From: Erpobdella octoculata
Taxonomy: Eukaryota; Annelida; Clitellata; Hirudinida; Erpobdellidae
Reading direction: 5' to 3'
NCBI GenBank assembly: GCA_963978895.1
Contig: OZ022246.1
Coordinates: 20,655,677 to 20,719,676 of the forward strand
DNA length: 64,000 nucleotides
In this document: one piece after another, positions 32,501 through 43,614 of the stretch
Numbering within the stretch: position 1 is the first letter of the stretch
Layout of the letters: every line of letters begins with the position of its first letter
Position numbers and translations under genes: made by a program
Notes under the pieces: generated by a model
The model's database searches: none
Told to the model about the DNA's origin: nothing
Seen by the model: the letters and a program-made list of their open reading frames with translations, nothing else

Positions 32501-35500
32501 AAAAATCACAGTATGTTTGTTCTGGAGATGTTCTTCCAAACAGCAGGTATCATTATTCATTGAATCTCTTTGCATACACTCATTTCACGTCACCAATACG
32601 AAGATACATTGATCTTGTGGTACATCGTCTTCTGAAAAGTTGCATTGAAGGTGTTGAGCCAGAGTATTCACAGAAAGATATTGCTGATATTTGCCTGAGC
32701 TGCAACAGTGCAAATGAAAAAGCTAAAACATTTGAAAGAGCTACTTATGTTTCTGTGCTTTGTGAACTTCTTCAGAAAAGTCCACTAAAAATTGATGCTA
32801 CAGTAGTGGAGATTAATGAAAACGAAATGCAGCTTCATCCAATGATTTGGAATAATGGGCTACCTTCTAAATTTATTGTGAAATCTGCTCACCTAAATTT
32901 GACTAACCAGCCTACAAAACAAAATGATTCCATCTGTCTAGAATGGTCTCAGAGAATATACGACTTTAAACACTTTTATCCTATAAACAACAAGATTTTG
33001 AATTCAAAAAAACAAGTTGAACCAATAAAAAATAAAATGTGGAAAAATATCTTAAGAAAAGTCATAAATTTGCTGAAAAGAAAAACTGAGACCGGACTTC
33101 AATTGGAATGGCCATTGAAACCCGATTATTCTAGAGAACCTGTTTCTGATATCAAAAGTGGGTCACACTTCTGTCAACTTTCTCTTAGCCTACAGAGTGC
33201 TGACATGCTAGAAGTGCAAATATCTTCAAGAGTTCACAGAGGACTTCTGCAGCCATTTGTCCAACTTCTACCATTGACGAAATTGACGAGTATATGTGTG
33301 GAGCACAATGAAGATCCTGTGAAGTGCTTCTCGGAGAGAGTTTATCGACAAGCTTCTAAAAAGTCATACAAAAACCTTGATGAATATTGTATTCTTTGGA
33401 ATTCTGTTCTCTCAATTGAATCTGCACATTCAGCAGTGAGAAATGGTCACTCTGCTATAATACACAATGTTTTTATTGAGTGGGAAATATGCAAATCGAG
33501 TAAGGGAAATTATTATGTAGGCAATTTTGAGTTGGAGACAAACTTTTGCACTGAAAACTTGTTAAAACATGGAGAAATTACCAAAAAATGTACTCAACAA
33601 ATACAAAATTTATATCAGAAAAAAAACGGTATCTTCTTGTGCATTCAATATCCTGACATACCCATACACCTTGATGATATTAATCCGAAGATTAATAAAA
33701 TCTTTGATAATAATCACAAGTCTGTAACATTAGTATATCATTGTTGCATTAAAAAAACGGATTCAATTAAAAAAACAGATTGTTCAATCAAAAAAAATAT
33801 TAAAAAATTTACATGCATGATAAACCAGCAAGGGGTAGAAATTCCTAGAAATCTCATAGATTATCTCAAACTTGAAAACAGAAAGGCTACTGTTGAATGG
33901 ATAGAACAACCGTTGCCCATATGGTTTGTAATTTTAATAAAAAAAAGAAAAAAATGTGTTTTTATAAAAAAAATTAATAATTACAACTGCTACTAACAGT
34001 TCTACGTTTATATATTACTTACAAATAATATAGTCGGATGATGGGATCGCTTGAAAATCTAGAAACCAGTTCAGAACTGGCCCAAAGCATTGCTCTGAAA
34101 AAGTGGTCTGTAGAAAGCAGTGAGTATGCAGAAATTGATATGTTTAAAATGTAGGTATTGGTTTTTTTATTTTTGTTGAATTATTTAATTAAAATAGGGA
34201 AAAAGAATGCCACAATTCCATCTATTACTTCTATTGTGGGATCGAAAGAGTTGAACCGTGTCCAGCAAAATGGAATAAATGCTGCTCTGTCGTCTTCTTT
34301 TTCTTTAATTCAAGGCCCTCCAGGAACTGGCAAGACTTTTGTAGCAGTTCATCTCATAAACTTATTTTACAATGAAAATCAAAAATTCACTGGCAATCAA
34401 AATGAAAAGCCACAGATTATGTGTTGTGGACCATCCAACAAATCTGTTGATGTCATTGCGGGTAAACGAAAATATTATTATAAATATATTATAAGATTTG
34501 AATGAAATATAAACTTATACGAATTTAGAAAAAATATAAAAATGTTAAAAATATGTCTGCTCAATAAATTAGTTGTGAAAAGTTTGTATATTTGTTATAA
34601 CTTCTAACAAATTTGTTTAGCTTACTTGATGGAAATGAACCAATGTGGCATGGGAATAGTAAGAGTTTACAGTAGAGCAAATGAAAGAGACGACTATCCA
34701 CTACCTTTCTTTACATCAGTAACAAAACAAAAATTACAAATGAAAGATAAAAACAAAGATGAACAGTTAAAGGATATATCATTGCACCATTTAATAAGAA
34801 ACACAGAAAAATGTTCATATGCTGAAGAAATTCTTAAATTTGAAAACAAGCTCAAATCGATGTCCAATCCTCGTAAAATTCAAACAGAGCTTTTCAAATA
34901 CAGAACTTTGAAAAAGAAGGCCGAGAATCATATCTTAAAAAAATCAGACATAATTTTGGCAACATGTACTGCCACCGGAAGCAAACGGATGAAACTTCTT
35001 AAAATTAAGCAGGCATGTCAATAAAACTCTTTTTTTGATTTGTCATTAAACGTTTGCTAATGCTTGTCTCGTGTTATTTAAAGCTGGTAATTGATGAGTG
35101 TGGAATGTGTATGGAACCGGAAAGCATGATACCCATTGTGGAAGCAAACCCAGAACAGATTGTTCTACTGGGTGATCACATGCAACTCCAACCCATAGTA
35201 ACTCATAACATTGCTGCAAAACTAGGTCTCCAGACATCTCTGTTTCAGAGGTATAAAGAAGAAGCTTTCATGCTAACAATACAGTACAGAATGGTTGGTG
35301 TTTAATTATTTTTTTCAAAAAATTATTTTATTGTTATTTGAATTAACTTCCTGCAGCATCAAGCTATTGCTGAGTTTCCATCTGAGTGTTTCTATGATGG
35401 ATTGTTAGAAGTTGGCAGTGAAGCTCAACGGTTGCCTTCCAAGTTTGATTTTTGGCCTGGTGGAAAAGACTTTCCAATTGCATTCCTTCATGTTGATAAT

Positions 35501-37535
35501 GGAGTTGAAGAGCAGCTGAGTGTTTCAACAGAGGAAGGAAATGTTGACTCAAAAAAAAATAGCGTCGAAGCTGCATTTGTTGTAAGTTTATTAGCTAATT
35601 TTATTAATAACTACAACTATGGTTCCCACATACCTCGCATCGAATATTCAGCGAGTGCAGGATATTCCGGTTCAAAGAAGACTACGATCATCATAATCGT
35701 CTCATCTTCTCGTGCTGGCAGCCAAACTCGAGAGCGTCGGAGATAGATTGTTTGTCGCTGCTGGCCCAAGACTATGGAACCGTCTTCCGCAGGTCACCTC
35801 CGCAAAAACAGTTGAAAGCTTCAGAAAGAAACTCATGACGCATCTGTTCAGTGGCTTGGAAGTCCATTAGGATTTATACCACTTAAAAAATTGTCGAACA
35901 TTATTATTACGAGACAGAAATAAAAATTGACCGATTTAAAAAGAGTTTTAATACGGCTTTTCTGACCAGGTCAACATTGCTTTCAATTTGGTGCGCTTCC
36001 AAAAAGTTCCTCCTAATGAGATCATGATCATGTCTCAATACAGAGCTCAATGTGCATTGATAACCAAGATGCTGAAAGATAAAAAACTGCCTCCAGTTAC
36101 TGTCCAGACAGTAATATCTGCTCAAGGTATTTTTTGTTCTCAATTTTTTAATTTGTTTTTTTAAGTGGTTTCAAGATGTAGTACAATAAGTACAATTTAT
36201 TTCTTTATATGAATTTAATTGCTTAATTTACTATTTTTAAAAATAAACTGTCTTAGAGAGTTTAAAGTTAAAAACTATTTTAGAGGTAAAGTATTAAATT
36301 ATGTACCACGTGAAACATTTTTTACAACGTTTTTATTAGGTCACTTTGTTGTCTGTTTGAGATTTCAGAGAATGTCTGTCTGCGAAATACATACGATGGT
36401 GTGTTTTTTAAGCATTACAACCGATTCATCATATATTACCACCTAGCGAAAAAAGTAAAAAATTATAAGATTTTAAATTTAACGAGGTTTGCCACCTAGA
36501 GAAAAACATTTTAAAAACTCAAAGGCTTACAAAATTTCACCCATCAAAAACAAAAAATAGAAAATAATTTTTACATCATAAAATATACATTTAAAAAAAC
36601 AACGGTTTTCTTCCGCCCTAAAAAGTATAAAATAATATTCCTATAATTCATATACAACGAAAAACGTTGAGGACGCATATAGGCTGCAACATCAAAACTT
36701 TAGTAAAACAAATAGTTGTAAAAAAATAATGCGCCCGCAACGTTTTTCGTTGTATATGAATTATAGGAATAATATTATATACTTTTTAGGGCGCAAGAAA
36801 AACGTTGTTTTTTAAATGTATATTTTATGATGTAAAAATTATTTTCTAATTTTTGTTTTTGATGGGTGAAATTTTGTAAGCATTTGAGTTTTTAAAATGT
36901 TTTTCTCTAGGTGGCAAATCTCGTTAAATTTAAAATCTTATAACTTTTTTACTTTTTTCGCTAGGTGGTAATATATGATGAATCGGTTGTAATGCTTAAA
37001 AAACACACCATCGTATTATATACTTTTTAGGGCGCAAGAAAAAAAATGTATTTTTATGATATTAAATTGAAGATCGACTTCTAATGTGCAAAAATAGAAT
37101 AAGTTCAAAAACATGTTCTGTGTTGACAGGTTCAGAGCGGAACTTTGTCATCTTATCTTCTGTCCGATCCCTACCCAATGAAGAGATTGAAGAACAACCC
37201 AGCGGAGCCTGGAAGAAAAAGCATCTTGGATTCATATCTGACAAACATCAGATAAACGTTGCATTAACCCGGGCAAAGGATGGTCTTATAATTTTAGGTA
37301 AGGATTATTTTAAGTTATATTAACATCGTATGGCAATACTCTATGATAAAACTATTAAACCCATACAGGGAACCAGAACCTTTTGAAAGCTGATGCAACT
37401 TGGTGTGACCTCCTAAGGCATTACGACAATAAAAAAGCTCTCATAAAAGCAGAAGATTTCAGACTGATAAAATCAAAGAGCAAAAATCATCAATGGAAAA
37501 CGCCATTAATTCCAAAACTGAAATCTGAATCATAG
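23550..37535 (+). CDS. HELZ2-like helicase-RNB exonuclease-helicase protein, gene B
   Basis: Exons: 23550-24167, 24253-25555 (or to the stop at 25639-25641), 25707-25890, 27480-27601, 27689-27839, 27920-28114, 29034-29225, 29326-30097, 30169-30250, 30320-33923, 34034-34119, 34198-34461, 34621-35012, 35084-35293, 35357-35581, 35970-36126, 37130-37297, 37369-37535 (TAG stop). Phases close at every junction and give 2,963 codons before the stop. Human HELZ2 is about 2,650 aa. Domains by residue: U1 zinc finger ~298-325, C-C-H-C ~500, CCCH ~547-565, helicase 1 with GPFGTGKT ~888 and DEAG ~1007, RNB with D-x5-D-x-D-D ~1625 and RRYIDLVVHR ~1967, helicase 2 with GPPGTGKT ~2476, DECG ~2659 and VALTRAK ~2895. 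The family couples RNA unwinding to 3'-5' degradation. The join from exon 2 to exon 3 is the weak point. A poly(A) signal AATAAA lies at 37573-37578. Confidence 0.82.
26097..26915 (+). mobile_element. Non-autonomous Helitron, 819 bp
   Basis: Starts A|TCTATATATATAAAAATGAA and ends CCGGGTATCTCCGCTAG|T, with the terminal hairpin CCCGGGCAACGCCGGG at 26888-26903. The order is head module, (AT)n at 26276-26333, a short unrelated stretch, (AT)n at 26481-26520, then about nine variants of the 18-bp GGGAGCGGGAAAGCGACC unit and the tail. It lies in the gene B intron between 25890 and 27480 and is non-coding. Confidence 0.72.
28758..28990 (+). mobile_element. Truncated Helitron fragment (minisatellite part)
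   Basis: Contains about seven copies of the GGGAACGGGAA(A/T)GCGACC unit, then AGAAACAAACAAACATAAGA and AAAACCTCTA. It stops just before the terminal hairpin. The head module is also absent. It ends 43 nt upstream of gene B exon 29034-29225. Confidence 0.65.
30320..33923 (+). other. Gene B 3.6-kb exon: end of helicase 1 plus RNB exoribonuclease domain
   Basis: The exon starts with the second RecA domain of helicase 1 (GMEFRAVFISTVRC, then SRAKSQLVVIGDP). It continues through a linker and cold-shock-like region into an RNase II-family RNB domain. The acidic cluster TIDSEDTRDLDDAI keeps all four aspartates of the RNase II metal site (D-x5-D-x-D-D). Downstream FTSPIRRYIDLVVHR keeps the conserved arginines that bind RNA and the leaving phosphate. 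The predicted activity is hydrolytic 3'-5' RNA degradation, as in HELZ2, DIS3 and RNase II. The exon ends CCC ATA TG before gtttgt and continues into 34034-34119. Confidence 0.85.
35725..35872 (+). pseudogene. LINE ORF2 C-terminal remnant in gene B intron
   Basis: A reading frame shows VGDRLFVAAGPRLWNRLP, then SFRKKLMTHLFSGLEVH and a TAG stop. This is the extreme C-terminus shared by many jockey/CR1/L2-type LINE reverse-transcriptase proteins (x-R-x-F-x-x-A-x-P-x-L-W-N-x-L-P...F-K-x-x-L-K-T-x-L-F). The preceding 60 nt are weaker and interrupted. Only the tail survives, in the sense direction within intron 35582-35969. Confidence 0.7.
36392..37015. mobile_element. Foldback (long inverted repeat) element in gene B intron
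   Basis: Left arm from CGATGGTGTGTTTTTTAAGC (about 36395) and right arm ending GCTTAAAAAACACACCATCG (about 37013) are reverse complements over roughly 270 bp each, around a ~90-bp centre near 36700. The ends are flanked by TA on both sides, as for Tc1/mariner-type MITEs. A partial repeat of the inner sequence (TATACTTTTTAGGGCGCAAG) follows the right arm at about 37018. Transcribed, this intron would form a long hairpin. Confidence 0.65.
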
Positions 37536-37572
37536 ACCCAGAGATTTTTTGTAAATCTAAACATTCATGCAA

Positions 37573-37578
37573 AATAAA
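37573..37578 (+). promoter_or_regulatory. Poly(A) signal of gene B
   Basis: AATAAA 38 nt after the gene B stop codon. It is the first canonical hexamer downstream, and an AT-rich region follows. Confidence 0.6.
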
Positions 37579-38614
37579 CTCACAATATAGGCTTTATCAA
37601 AGCAATTTGTTAACAAATTACACAATGAGTTTCTATACGCATCAGAATAGCGATGTTGTAGTGTACAATTACTTTGTTCTAAGCTAATTTCAAAATCTTG
37701 TCGTTGCGTTTGTTTAGCTTAAATGACTATTACTGTGTCTGTGACTATGATGACCTTGACCAAGTGTTTCTTTATATTTTATATGGTTAAAAGTTTAAAG
37801 TTTTCTATAGCGTGTCATTTATAACTGAAACAGCAGTAGATTTAGAAAACTAAGCTGTTCTCTTTCAAAAGTTTATGTATAAGTCGCGAGCTGTCTAAAA
37901 TAATTAAACAGTACGGATGTTTATTTATAAGTCGCCAAAGGTCCAAAATAATTAACAAGATTGAGCGTAATGGTTGTTTTAGATTCAAAAATTTTATTTC
38001 GTTGACTCAGATAAAGAAGCAAATAAAAGCATTTAAGAAAAAATTATTTTTTACTATTTTTTATCTATTATTTTTTTTAGACCTGAACTTGTTTTGTAAA
38101 AATTTAGCAAATTCATAACAAAATCGCTGGTCCATATTGTTTTATTTTTCTTATAAAAAGAGGTATTTAACTAATTACAGAAAGACGAGTGAATAAAAAA
38201 AAGGTTTTTTTTCGTATTAACATTTTAAGATCATAATTGCTTAGGTGTATAAAATCGCGGGTGTGATGCGGTCGGTAGTACCGACTTGGTACTGGGTACA
38301 TCTTCACAAGTGTTTTCTCGCCGACAGTTCTTCCCCCCATAAAGTATTAAAAATTGTTTAGATCAATAAGTTCGTGTTTTAATTACCTTTCCACTGATAT
38401 ATTACATGCAAGATTATTATAAATATAAACTGCGGAATTGTTTATTACGCTAGTTAGTTTCTACTCCACTCTTTTCTTAAAATACTCTTTATTACTGGTA
38501 GTCACACGTTACAAAAATACGTCTAGTTTACATTGAACTGACCTTTTAAATGCGGTCCTTTGCTTTGATTTTCCTGTAGCAAACAGAGATCTCCAGACAG
38601 CCCCCCCTAGAAAA

Positions 38615-39190
38615 CATTTCGCCCCCCCCTGGAAAATTTTAAGATATGTAGTTTTTTGAAATTTATAAACCTGTTAACTGCTACACTAGTAAATAGCTGG
38701 ATAAAAAAAAGCGTATTTCGCCCCCCCCCCCAAATTCTAAAATATGTACCTACTTTTTGAACTTTATAAGCCTGTTAACCGATGTACAAGTTCATAACTG
38801 GATAAGGCAGCGGATTTCGCCCCCCCCCCTGAAAAATTCTAAGACATGTATTTTTTTGAACTTTTCAAGCCTGTAAACCGTTATACAAGTTTATAACTGA
38901 ATAAGGCAGCGGATTTCGTCCCCCCCCAAATTCTAAAATATGTACCTACTTTTTAGAACCTGTTAACCGTTATACAAGTTCCTAGCTAGATAAGGCCGCG
39001 GATTTCGCTTCCCTGAAAAATTCTAAGACATGTACTTCCTCAAACTTTATAAACCTGTTAATTTTTATCAAGATAAGGCAGCGTATTTCGCCCTCCCCCC
39101 TCTCTGAAAAATTCTAAGCTATGTAGGACCTTTTTGAACTTTATAAGCCTGTAAACCGTTATACAGGTACATAACTGGCTAAAGCAGCGT
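38615..39190. repeat. ~97-bp tandem array, six copies
   Basis: The motif TTTCGCCCCCCCC...AAATTCTAA(A/G)A(T/C)ATGTA, followed by CCTGTTAACCGTTATACAAG, recurs at about 38620, 38716, 38814, 38914, 39003 and 39085. It is the left subterminal region of the 3.0-kb hAT-like element. Confidence 0.75.
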
Positions 39191-39227
39191 ATTCAGGAAT
39201 AGTCACAAAATTTGGATTGTTGGGTAT

Positions 39228-40595
39228 TAAGGATGTCACGGGTAGTACTTTTTGGAGTTTTCGGGTTCGGGTTCGGGTTCGGGTTTGTGAAACTAGAGTT
39301 TTCGGGTTCGAGTTCGGGTTCGGGTTTGTGAAACTAGAGTTTTCGGGTTCGGGTTCGGGTTCGGGTTTGTAAAACTTGAGTTTTCGGGTTCGGGTTCGGG
39401 TTCGGGTTTGTGAAACTCAGGTTTTCGGGTTCGGGTTCGGGTTCGGGTTTTTAGTTTTCCAAAAACCGGGTTCGGGTTCGGGTTCGGGTACTGGTTTATG
39501 ATTTCAAATTCCTGGATTGATTTTAAATTTACCTAGTGTATATACATATACAAACGAGAGCGATCAATTCATCCATTGGACATTACACGTTTTGAATAAA
39601 CTCTAACAAGTTATTTTTTTAGCTTTCCAAATAATGTGATTTCTTTGGCCGAAGGAGGCTTAATTATTTTAGTTCGTTCGTGGCTCGGTCCGGCCAGATA
39701 ATAAGGCGGATTAGTGGTCTAGTTTACACACTCACCAACAAAATGACCTATTTGTGTTATTTGTTACGCAAAGGTGATAATACAAAACTTGCATGGCTTG
39801 CGATTAGCATAATACGTTACCTCTTAAATTATTGTAATTTGTTAATTTTTTCGCGGCTCGGTCCGGTCGGGCAATCAGGCGGATTAGTGTCCTAGCTTAC
39901 ACATTTGCCAATAAAATAACTGTGGCGCATAGATCATTTATAGACTTTGCCAGTTAAAGTTTAGGATTATGCAATATTATCTATATAACAAAGGGTCTTT
40001 GTTATATCAGAAAAACTTTAAGTATATGAATGAATAAATATAAGGTTATATAACTGAAGTAAAAAGTTTAGAGTCATGGCTATCCGCGATTTCTTCGACC
40101 GAAGGAGGCTTAATTATTTTAGTTCGTTCGCGGCTCGGTCCGGCCTGATTATAATCAAATGGATTAGTGGTTTAGTTTACACAATCACTAATAAAATGAC
40201 GTATTTGTGTTATTTGTTACGCAAAGGTGATAATACAAAACTTCTACGCTCGCGATTAGTATAATATGTTACGTCAACAAAACTTGTAATTTATTAATCT
40301 CTAAGACACAGCTTTTATAAAGATTTATTTGTTCACAACTCCGAGTTCGGGTATTAGGCTTATAAATTTTCGGGTTCGAGTTCGGGTTCGGGTATCAAGT
40401 TTTCACATTTTCGGGTTTGAGTTCGGGTTCGGGTATCAAGTTTTCTCATTTTCGGGTTCGGGTATCAAGTTTTCACATTTTCGGGTTCGGGTTCGGGTAC
40501 CCAATTTTCACACTTTCGGGTTCGAGTTCGGGTTCGGGTATCAGAAAAAGACCGGGTAGTACCGAACTCGGGTTCGGGTACCCGTGACATCCCTA
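39228..40595. mobile_element. Nested hAT-like element, 1,368 bp
   Basis: Terminal inverted repeats of 17 bp match at 16 positions (TAAGGATGTCACGGGTA against the complement of TACCCGTGACATCCCTA). The perfect 8-bp target duplication TTGGGTAT is at 39220-39227 and 40596-40603. Both subterminal regions are arrays of the hexamer GGGTTC in variants. The centre holds two diverged direct copies of a ~185-bp segment (39640-39830 and 40088-40270). It is non-coding and inserted in the larger hAT-like element. Confidence 0.75.
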
Positions 40596-41935
40596 TTGGG
40601 TATCTATCAACACACGAGCAATATAGTGTATTTATTTTGTATCCAATGCGGTTAACTTATTAACGCATCACTGCAAACATCTCAGCAAAACCTTGGGGTG
40701 CAACTTTTTCTAGGGCCCACCTATATTTTAGAAAAATCTAAATTTTTAAAGCTTTTCTTTAATTTTTCCTCCAAAAAAATCTGATGACCGGGGGGTTAGT
40801 CGGAGCTGCTTTTTCAAAAAATTTCCAAAGCCACCTTTTTATTTTTTCCATATGAAAACTTATAGCTCATGACCGGGGGGAAGGGGCTATCCGGAGGTAG
40901 TTTATCCATACATGTTTATTAAACTACTCACCACTTCAGGGGGGGCCACTAAACCATCATAGAGTTTAGTTTAGTGGGCCTATCCATAAAAAAGATTCAC
41001 TCCAACGTCAAAAACCTAAAATATCAGAATAGATGCTTTAAGTATACCTATATAAAATTACAGATTATGTTTAAATTGAAAAACAAAACAGAAATTAATT
41101 CTGTAGTGCAAAGATTTACGATAAATATTGATTATTTTTATTTAATGCACTTTTTGTCATTTTATTTTTATAAACCCCCTCCCCCGAAACGAAAGCAACA
41201 TTGGCAAATTTTTAACAAAGGTGCCCAGGAATAACGATCAATCTAATCTGATCTGAAACTATCATTAATATCCATGCAGTTCCAATCACCGTAACAAAGC
41301 AAGATTTTGCTATAAATTTGTTGTACAAAAAACATTAGCAGGCTTATATAAAACTATTCCAGCCAATGAAAAGTTCACATCGTGGAAATCCAGAATGAAG
41401 TCATAAAAATAATAAACAATATGGGTGTTGCTGCTGCACCTTGGATTTACATATAATATTTACATTGTCTTTTCAACTCCCGATATAATTTTAGTGTTTT
41501 TTAACCATTTTCATTTCGCCCCCCTTTAGTTATAGCTCGCCCCCCCAAAGCATGACGTCTAGTTGCGGGGCTGTCTCCAGAACATTTTTTGCATCTTATT
41601 CATAGTCTGGAAACATACATAAAACTTAATTAAAAGTCTATAGTATTAGGAAAAGGCTATTATGGATATGTAGACACATCCAGCAATGATTTCTGGACAT
41701 CTAGAATCTAAATACATGGCAGGTTAACTCATTCATTCGGTTAACTGTTAACGATATTAAGGTTATTTTTGAGTTTACAGTAATAAGCACATCAATCAAC
41801 ACATTTTTTAGACAAGTGAGAAGTCGTTGATATTTTAAATTATTTTATAATAAATAAAATAAACTTATGAACAATTAGATTTCTCGGTATTTTTTCTTTT
41901 GTAGATAAAGCAAGTTAAGTGCGACGTTAATGAGC

Positions 41936-42007
41936 GCCTCCGTGGCCTAATGGATAAGGCATCGGCCTCCTAAGCCGGGGATTGCGGGTTCGAGTCCCGC
42001 CGGAGGT
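41936..42007 (+). tRNA. tRNA-Arg (CCT)
   Basis: A 72-nt cloverleaf. The acceptor stem GCCTCCG pairs with CGGAGGT (one G-T pair at the end), the D-arm is GCCTAATGGATAAGGC, and the anticodon loop CTCCTAA gives anticodon CCT at 41969-41971. The T-arm is GCGGGTTCGAGTCCCGC, with a perfect box B. No intron and no encoded CCA. Box A (TGGCCTAATGG) is intact, so the gene should be transcribed by RNA polymerase III; a T-run (tttttt) follows about 14 nt downstream. Confidence 0.95.
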
Positions 42008-42248
42008 GTCGGGCTCGATCTTTTTTATTTGTGCTTGTTTAAACCGATTTCATGTATATATAATACTATATAACGATCGGATTTTATAGATTTAAAATTA
42101 AATTAAAAAAATATATAATCAATTTAATGAGCAATAAAATTCTCAATTTCAACAAAATCACGAAAAATCTTTTACAAGACATCAGCGAAAGACTTCGGTC
42201 GACCTATTAAATAAAATAGTTTTAATATCATACAACAACAAAAATGTC

Positions 42249-42347
42249 TGCCCCGAGTGAGGATCGAACTCACAACCTCCGCATAACTCAGTAGTATCGC
42301 TGTACTGCCTATAAGTACGGCGCGCTAACCGATTGCGCCACCGGGGC
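42249..42347 (-). tRNA. tRNA-Ile (TAT) with intron
   Basis: A 99-nt gene with acceptor stem GCCCCGG paired to the CTCGGGGC 3' side, box A TGGCGCAATCGG, and box B in GAGTTCGATCCTC. The anticodon region CTTATAG gives anticodon TAT. About 25 extra nucleotides follow the anticodon loop before the stem closes, which is the canonical tRNA intron position. Eukaryotic tRNA-Ile(TAT) genes typically carry such an intron. It lies 241 bp from the tRNA-Arg gene on the opposite strand. Confidence 0.92.
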
Positions 42348-42416
42348 GACGAGAACAAGAGTTGAATTTACTAGACCTGAATGTCTCGAATAGTAACATA
42401 GATATTTTATGTTATA

Positions 42417-43614
42417 CTAGCGGGGTTACCCAGCGTTGCCCGGGGTTTTTAGAGGTTTTTCTAATGTTTGTCTCTCTCGCTCCCGTTCCCTTCTCCACTT
42501 TCCCGTTTTCGTAGCGTTCCCGGTCGCTTTTCCGCTCTCGGTCGTTTTCCAGCTCCCGGTCGCTTTCCCGCTCAGAAGTTTTGTTATCGATTTTCTCTCT
42601 TGCTCGCGTTTCCTTCCAAGCTTGCTCTCCCGATTCCAGTCGCTTTCCGCGTTCCCGGTCGCTTTCCGCGTTCCCGGTCGCTTTGCCGTTCCCGGTCGCT
42701 TTCCCGTTCCCGGTCGCTTTACCGTTCTCGGTCGCTTTCCGTTCCCGGTCGCTTTCCCGTTCCCGGTCGATTTCCCGTTCCCGGTCGCTTTCCCGTTCCC
42801 GGTCGCTTTCCCGTTCCCGGTCGCTTTCCCGTTCCCGCTCACGCTTGCTCTCCCGTTCCCGGTCATGCTTGCTCTCCCATTCCCGGTCACGGTTGCTCTC
42901 CCGTTCACGCTCATTTTTTCTTTTCCATTCTTTCATAACTTCTGTTAGCCTATAAAACGTAAAATAGATTTGCTAAGACTATATATATATATATATATGA
43001 ATGTTTGTGGGTTAGTTTGTCTATTATAGAAACGGGAAAGCGACCCGGAACGGACAGCGAGCGGGAACGGAAAAGCAAGCGTGAGCGGGAATGGGAGAGC
43101 AAACGTGAGCGGGAACGGGACAGCGACCGGGAACGGGAAAACGACCGGGAGCGGGAAAGCGACCAGGAGCGGGAAAGCGACCGGGAGCGGGAAAGCGACC
43201 GGCAGCGGGAAAACGACCGAAAACGGGAAAGCGAACAGGAGTGGGAAAGCAGGTGGGAAAGGAAATGGGAGAGAAAGAGACAAACATTAGAAAAACCTCT
43301 AAAAAACCTGGGCAACGCCGGGTATCTCCGCTAGTACATACATAAACACACACACAGACACACATACATGCACATACACATACATACATACACACATACA
43401 TACGCACATACATATATATATAGTTCCCGCTCGCTCACCCGCTCCGCTCCGCTTATTTTGTGACGGATTTCAAAAAATTTTTTTTTATTTTTGACTCCCA
43501 TTGACTCTCAAGGTTGTGTGAAAATTTCATTACGATCGGATGAATGGTGTAGCAATGCATAAAGGACATTAACATATAAACATATATACAAACATTCATT
43601 TTTATATATATAGA
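42417..43614 (-). mobile_element. Composite Helitron, near-identical second copy of the 21538-22757 arrangement
   Basis: Same structure as the copy at 21538: a minus-strand Helitron with TC start at 43614 and CTAG end at 42417. Within it, a plus-strand 3' module runs from (AT)n at 42980-42998 to CCGCTAG|T at 43334. Flanking single-copy sequences differ from those at 21538, so the whole composite moved or was copied as one unit. The (AT)n tract is much shorter here (about 19 bp against 128 bp). Confidence 0.7.

Larger units (their letters stand above)
34034..37535 (+). other. Gene B helicase 2 exons
   Basis: Eight exons encode a second UPF1-like SF1B helicase core: GPPGTGKTFVAVHL (motif I), LVIDECGM (II), LLGDHMQLQP (III), TIQYRM (IV), GSERNFVILSSVRS (V) and INVALTRAKDGLIILG (VI). 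All motifs needed for ATP binding and hydrolysis are present, so helicase 2 looks active. The first exon is best ended at AGCA|gtgagt (34119), which keeps the frame, rather than at the later gtaggt. The intron after 35012 starts with GC instead of GT. The intron 35582-35969 contains a LINE tail and 36127-37129 contains a foldback element. Confidence 0.85.
38598..41573. mobile_element. hAT-like DNA transposon, 2,976 bp, no intact transposase
   Basis: The left end CAGCCCCCCCTAGA and right end TCTAGTTGCGGGGCTG are imperfect inverted repeats (CAGCCCC...CTAGA). They are flanked by a perfect 8-bp direct repeat TCTCCAGA (38590-38597 and 41574-41581). An 8-bp target duplication and a CAG-type terminus fit the hAT superfamily. 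I found no transposase frame inside. It contains a ~97-bp tandem array and the nested element at 39228-40595. Confidence 0.6.

Noticed and set aside
34120..34150. Later donor gtaggt at 34150 for the first helicase 2 exon
   Set aside because: It would shift the frame and destroy the GPPGTGKT Walker A. The donor gtgagt at 34119 keeps it.
39240..40590. Telomere-like repeat (GGGTTC)n
   Set aside because: The hexamer is not the animal telomere unit TTAGGG. The arrays are degenerate and bounded by the ends of the hAT-like element.
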